Source: Coniella vitis (Eukaryota; Ascomycota; Sordariomycetes; Diaporthales; Schizoparmaceae). Taken from it: DNA of 64,000 bases. The stretch is from assembly GCA_011317545.1 (NCBI GenBank), contig WUJK01000019.1, positions 78,569 to 142,568 of the forward strand. Reading direction: 5' to 3'. Positions 58,301 to 64,000 of the stretch are shown here, piece after piece. Each line of letters opens with the position of its first letter. Position 1 is the stretch's first letter. The translations under genes were made by a program, and so were the position numbers. The notes under the pieces were generated by a model. The model made no database searches. It had not been told where the DNA came from and was given only the letters and a program-made list of their open reading frames with translations.

Positions 58301-59085
58301 TATAAAAAGGGCGGAATATTCTATTATATATCCTCCTCGGTTCTAGTAATTAAATATCTTTAATTAATTATATTATCTTAGCTATTTATAAGTAATAGTT
58401 ATTATAATTAAGGCTTAGATTAGTAATCCTTATTATATATTAATAATTAATATTCCGGTAGTTCTTCGATTTTAAGGTGTAATTTATCTACCTTAGTAAA
58501 TTATATATTATTAATAAGGTTTATATATAATAATCCTTGCCTGAATCCCTGATTCTGGAAGTACCTATAAGTTATATATTAGTAGGCGGGGAAGTATTAC
58601 CTTTAAGTCTCTGTACGTTTATCGAGCAATATTAAGTATTATAAGTAATTAAGAGGGATTACCCTATTATATAAAATAATACTTAGATTTATAACTAAAG
58701 ATTATAAGGAAACTATCTAATATTAAGCTATAAACTCCTATCCTTATATCCTTCTATTATTAACTACTATTCCCTAAATAATACCTTAGACCGATAATAT
58801 CGCTTATCGACTATTACGATCTAAGTTAATAGAGTTATAGTATAGTCCTTACGGTCTACCCTTATCCTATATAACCCTAACCCTAGTTATATTATCTAAT
58901 ATAACTTTATTATATAAGAGATTCCTATCGGTCCGTTAAAGTTCCGATTTACTAGTATATAGTTACGCTAACCTATTCCTATAATCTATATAACCGTAGG
59001 TTATAATATTATCTCCCTTTTATCGGTCTTTATCCCTAAAGACCTATAGTATTTCTATAAATAATCCTGCTTAATATTCTTACTT
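58301..59085. other. Degenerate region between copia relic and next coding relic
   Basis: It may include the upstream part of the copia element (on the minus strand, 58301-58500). A short un-RIPped patch lies at 58537-58570 and TAACCCTAACCCTAG near 58880-58894 is telomere-like. No gene is assignable. Confidence 0.35.
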
Positions 59086-59640
59086 CGGATTATACCTTCC
59101 TAATTCGTTATATTATCGAGAATTAATAAGGTTTATTATAAGAAGATCGAATAAACTTCTTCTCTTTAGTTATTTATACTAGATCGTTATTCTAAGATAC
59201 CTTTTTATTCTTTTTACTAATCCCGTTAAGTTCCTTGCTTAACCTTCGAAGAGGATTCTTCTCGCTATTCGGAATATATTCGCTATAAGCGGGGAAACTA
59301 TAATATATAGGGCTTAACTCTTATATAGATATAAAAAATTACCCGTTAATATTCGTTAGCTAAGGCGGCCTTTAATACTATTAAAGAGGAACTTAAATAA
59401 GTTATTACGAAAGTACGCCGATTATATAAGGAGCGTTATATATAGGCTAATAAGATAATATATATTATTCGTTATAGTTTAAATACGATCGAAGAGTTGG
59501 ATTATATTAAAGCGGAGGAGTTAGAGAAGGAGCGTTTAGCCGCTAAGGCTATAAGGCGTCCTATAGAGTTAGCTATTCCCGAAGGCTTATTATCTAAGGG
59601 TTTTATAACTATTATATTAAAGGATTTTAATTAATCTAGG
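59086..59640 (+). pseudogene. Charged coiled-coil-like coding relic, unknown
   Basis: A plus-strand frame contains AKAAFNTIKEELK (near 59355-59395), EELDYIKAEELEKERLAAKA (near 59494-59550) and RISPLSLSNFLI (near 59640). Few stops, mostly Gln-like. It may be the N-terminal or gag portion of another element, or part of the same split gene as 55924. No domain is recognised. Confidence 0.33.
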
Positions 59641-59799
59641 ATTTCTCCGTTATCTCTATCTAATTTTCTTATTAGTAATTTATAGGGTATTAAGGCTTTT
59701 AGTTCGTAATTTAGGATTATAAACTAATCGACCGTAGAGTTTAGTAGATTATTAGATCTAGTTAGCGCTTTTAATAAAGGAGGCTTATCTAATCGTTAG

Positions 59800-62700
59800 T
59801 AAGTTCCCTATTTTATCTATTATTAAGTTACTTATTAATTTTTATATTCCTTAATTAGATCTTAGTAGATATTTTTTAGGGGTTCCTATATATTTTCCGA
59901 ATTATCGTAATTTTTCTATTTAATAAGGTATTATTTTCCGTATCTACGTTTACGTAAATCGAGAATCTATTTAACTTTATATTATACTTATTCTAGTTCG
60001 ATAATATCTATATCGTACGAAAGTTCTACGTCTATTAGTATTAGTTCTAGAAGTAAAATATAGAAGATTAGGTATAGATATATATATAGGATTTCTAATT
60101 TATAGTTAACTAGTAAAATCTATTATATAATTTTATAAAGTCCGAGTTTTTTATAATTAAGTTTATTATTAGGTTTAGTAGTTTTAATATTTTTATAGTT
60201 AAGGTAGATTTTATCTCCCTTCTATAGGATTAATCCCTTAATCCTTTTCTAATTAGTATATTTCGTTATTTATTCTTTAATATCCTAAAGTATATATTAA
60301 GTATCTTTATATAATTACTTAATTCTTTTAGCGTATTAGTCTACTATTTCTATATTTCTACCTAATTATATTTCGTAGTAAACCGTAGGGTTATATCTAT
60401 AGAGTAGGAAGAATAGTAATTTTCCTATACTTATCGTATCTATACTATTATAAATAAACTATACGGTTAGTAAAAGTTCGACTTAATTATCTTATTTATA
60501 ATTAATATAATATTATAGATATTATTCTATAATCTAGTTAATATATTCCGTTTATCCGTTTATCTAAGGATAAAATACCGTAGATATATATTATATTATT
60601 CCGAGGTATTTAGTAAATAAGATCTAGAATTTCGATACGAATTTTTCTATCTTTATTTAATATAATTTCCTAAGGTATTCTATAGTTAGCGATAATAATA
60701 CGGAGGAATATATATATAAGTTCTTCTATAGTATTACTTTCCTTATATAATAGGAAGTATATATATTTACTTAATCTATAAATTATTATTAAGATATTAT
60801 TATATTATATTTAAGTTAAGGGTTCTTATAAAAGGGGTAGCTTAGTAATAAAGTCTAAACTAATAGATAACTAAATAGTTATAGGTATTAGTAGAGGTTA
60901 TAATAGTCTATAAGGTTTATATTATTCTATCTTATTCCGTTTATATATATTATAATTATTAATAATATCTATAAGTCGTTTCTTAAGGTTTAATAGATTC
61001 TAATAACGTTAAATCCTTTTATAAGTTACTCTAATTCCTTAGTATCTATATATTAGTATATTATAGATACTTCTAATAAAGTCGTTTTATTCTAATATTA
61101 TTAGGTTATCGAGGTTAGGTATTTCTCCTTTAATATATAGTATTATATTAAGTTCCTTAGTAATAAATAGTATAATAAGGTTACCTTCCGAATTTTCCTT
61201 AAAGATTACTATAATATCTTAGTCTTTATTATTACTATCCTTATAATCTAACCGTCTACTAAGAGCGTTTACTTATTCGTTTTCTTTACCTTTACGGTAA
61301 ATAATCTTAAAGTCGAATTCTAATAGAAATTCGTATTATCTAACTTATTATTTATTAAGCTACTTTATTAAAGTAAATACCTAAAGGTTCTTATAATCTA
61401 TATATATAAGAATTTATTACTTTACGCCGATAAGGTAATATTACTATTCCTTAAAGGCTTCTACTATTATTATAAGTTCTTAATTAGGCGTTCTATAGTT
61501 AAATTCTAATCTATTTAGCTTCTTACTAAAATTACTAATTATCCGTAATCGTCCTTTATTATCTTATTATCCGAATTATCTACCGAGTATATAATCTAAT
61601 ATATTTATCTCGATCTCGAAAACTTTATCTTAATCTACTTCGATTAGGATTAATTCCAATATAACTATATCCTTAATTATACTAAAGGCTTTCTATACCT
61701 ATTCGTTCTAATTAAAGGTAATATCCTTTTTCGTAAGTTTTATAAGTAGTATTATAATATTATTATAATTCTTAATAAATTATCGGTAGAAGTTAGTATA
61801 GCTTAAGAAGGCTCTAACGTCTTTAACGTTCTAAGGTATAAGCTAATCCTTAACTACCTATACTTTATTCTTTCTATATTCGTATATACCCTAGTATAAT
61901 AGTATATCTAAGGTAGTTAATTTCTTAAGTATTCTAGTTATATTTAATAGGTTTTACTAAAATCTTATTATCTTAGAGTATTTATAGGATTATTATAATA
62001 TATTTCTAATATTCCTCGAATATCTTTAAGTAAATAAAAGATATTATTTAGGTAAGCGATTATAAAATAATCGAGGTATTTATATAAGATAAAGTTTATT
62101 ATTTCCTAGAATAATATAGGGGTATTAGTAAGTCCGAATAATATAATAAGATATTCGAAATATCCGTAGTATATTCTAAACGCTATTTTCTATTCTTCTC
62201 CGGGTTTAATACGAATATATATATATCCTTCTTTAAGGTTAAAGGTTATAAACTATTAGGCTCCTTTAAGTCTATCTCTAAGTTCTTTAAAGAGAGGTAA
62301 GTAGTACCGATTCTTAATTATAATATCGTTAAGTTACCGATAGTTAATATATAATTATAGTTTACCGTTTTCTTTAATATAAATAGGGATTAGGTATCCT
62401 ATTAATAAATAGAAGGGTCTAATATAGCCTTTCTTAAGATTTTCGTCGATATATTCTCTAAATACTTTAAGTTTATCCTTATCTAATCCGTAAATAGGAA
62501 AGAACTTTAGTTATTCTCCTTCTTTAAATAGGATTTTATAATTATATAAGCCGTATTCTAATAGGTCGTTATCGAATTTTCCTTAAAATAGTTTTATAAA
62601 CTTCCGATACTCTTCTAATATACCGGAGAGGTCTCTAAATATATCTTCGTCTTATATAGTTATTATTATAAGGAGATATCGTTATATATATTTAGTTCCT

Positions 62701-64000
62701 TCTTAAACCTATCGCGATAATATATCCTATTATCTATAGAATCCTCTTATATCGTATTCTAATCTATTATATCCCTTATTCTATTAGGTATTAATTATCG
62801 TTAGATCCTTCTCTATAAGCTATCGAGGTTTATTATATCCTAGGGTAGCTATCGCCTTAGCTCTTCTCGATTTAGAGGTATATATAAATTCGTTTAAGCC
62901 CCTATTATCTAAGTATTATTTAGTAACTAAATCCGATCCTATACCTTTAATTATAACCGCCTTCTTAGGTATCCGCTTTATCTTATAAAATATAGCTATT
63001 AGTCTAATCGATTCGAGGATTTTCCTTTCTTAACTATAATATACCTAAGATTAGCTTATATTATATAATATCCGTAATATCGAAGTTTATTAGTATTATA
63101 TATCTATAGATTATAATTAGTAATTAATTAGATTTTATATCGATAATACCTTAGCTATAAACGATTTTTATACCTTCTATAATACTAAGTTTATAGGGTT
63201 TTATCTTCTTCTTCTAAGGTATCCGTTCTTTATTAATAATACTTAAGGATATAAAGTTTCCTTATATTCTACTATCTAGGAGTATTATATAGTATTTATT
63301 GTTAATTCGTACTACGATTTTTAAAATATTCGTATATTAAGCTATCTATTATATAGAGGGACTTTATCGTAAATCCTAATCGCTTATTATCCTTATAAGC
63401 GATCCTTACCCTTTTAGGTTCTACTATTCTTATTATACTCTAAGGGCTACTATTTATACTAGGTTCTTAGCTTATTATATTCCGTATTATATATATATTA
63501 CGGCCTATCGTTATAGGTATACTTAATTTTCTTCTTCGGTATACGGAGTCTATGCTCCGGGTTCGCTATTCTTAATAATATAGTAAATTTATACTTTATC
63601 TACTATATATTCTATATAGTCTATACTCTTATAGAAGCTATAATATATAGGTTCCGTATATACGGGCTTTACGCGCTTTTCCCTTTACTTCTATTCGTAT
63701 ATTCTATACTAGTCGAGCGCTTTTTCTTACGCGTAAGGTATATACTAGGGTATCGTATATTAGTACTATTTTACTTATCGTATAGTATATTTATAGGGGG
63801 TATTATATATAAGGCTAATATTAGCGTAGTTTCCCTTATTCTAAGTACTTTATAATAGTCGCTATTATCGTCGTTATAAGCGATAATATTATACCCTATC
63901 TTACGTATAGGGAATTATTTATTAATTACCTTATATTTAAAGTATTATCTATAATTATATATAATATAGGCAAACTTATATAATCTAATAGTATTTTTCG
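59800..64000 (-). pseudogene. Ty3/gypsy chromovirus pol relic, 5' end beyond the window
   Basis: Reading the minus strand, a protease-like LLDSRIQGNFIS occurs near 63275 (LLDSGSxGNFI expected). The RT includes VFREYIDENLKKGYIRP (near 62420-62470), KEGYIYIRIKPGEE (near 62220), YGYFEYLIILFGLTN (near 62120-62165) and YLNNIFYLL (near 62035-62060, for YLDDILIYS). RNase H has IDYKNLQVF near 61370-61400 and its surroundings. The integrase zinc-finger remnant NNYNIYKRNK (CxxC Cys to Tyr) lies near 60940-60970, followed by the SISLDFITKLP block near 60845-60880. A chromodomain follows near 59830-59960: ILDLRKRRYGKQYLIK with a stop read as Gln, then YDNSENI and EPLKNI, where aromatic Trp positions have become TAG. 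The chromodomain defines a chromovirus, which uses it for heterochromatin targeting. The 63360-64000 part (gag end or linker) is unreadable. Confidence 0.86.

Overview
This is repeat-rich, transcriptionally dead-looking DNA from a filamentous ascomycete (Pezizomycotina), probably subtelomeric or otherwise heterochromatic. The evidence is threefold. CpA and TpG are almost absent over most of the window while TpA is everywhere, which is the signature of repeat-induced point mutation (RIP). Tad1-like LINE, Ty1/copia and Ty3/gypsy chromovirus relics are all present. Short TTAGGG runs occur at several points. I see no intact gene. Nearly every stop codon in the old reading frames is TAG or TAA where Gln (CAG/CAA) or Trp (TGG) is expected, so many frames can still be followed as pseudogenes. 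I see no tRNA, rRNA or CRISPR array.

Layout. 1-5340: tandem repeats (1-355 and a large 832-3700 minisatellite with higher-order structure), a 292-bp MITE-like element, and AT-rich filler. 5341-17440: an unrecognised degenerate plus-strand coding region split by LINE copy 1 (8002-16286, plus strand) with a perfect 13-bp target-site duplication (TSD). 18240-18900: a second higher-order tandem repeat. 18959-19300: a 33-A tract followed by a GC-rich, un-RIPped island carrying TTAGGG repeats. 19310-20135 and 37741-38620: a diverged inverted repeat enclosing about 17.6 kb of more mildly mutated DNA. That interval holds several decayed genes, the best being a ~990-codon minus-strand gene with a transmembrane segment and a C-terminal J-domain (34116-37090). 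It also holds a 543-bp MITE-like element.

39279-55909 is a nested pair of the same LINE on the minus strand. Copy 3 (39279-41930 plus 50231-55909, TSD of 14 bp) was interrupted by copy 2 (41931-50217, TSD of 13 bp). Copy 3 sits in a plus-strand gag-like or coiled-coil gene. 56340-58500 is a minus-strand copia pol relic, and 59800-64000 is a minus-strand chromovirus pol with protease, RT, RNase H, integrase and chromodomain, running off the window end.

The most interesting system is the LINE itself. All three copies are about 8.3 kb. Each carries the usual ORF1 (zinc knuckles) and ORF2 (endonuclease, RT, RNase H). Between ORF2 and the (TAAA)n tail each also has a ~2.6-kb module whose best reading frame is on the opposite strand: about 645 codons, Lys/Asn/Ser/Thr/Gln-rich. 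The TSDs enclose the whole assembly, so it moved as one unit. I cannot assign a family to the antisense product.
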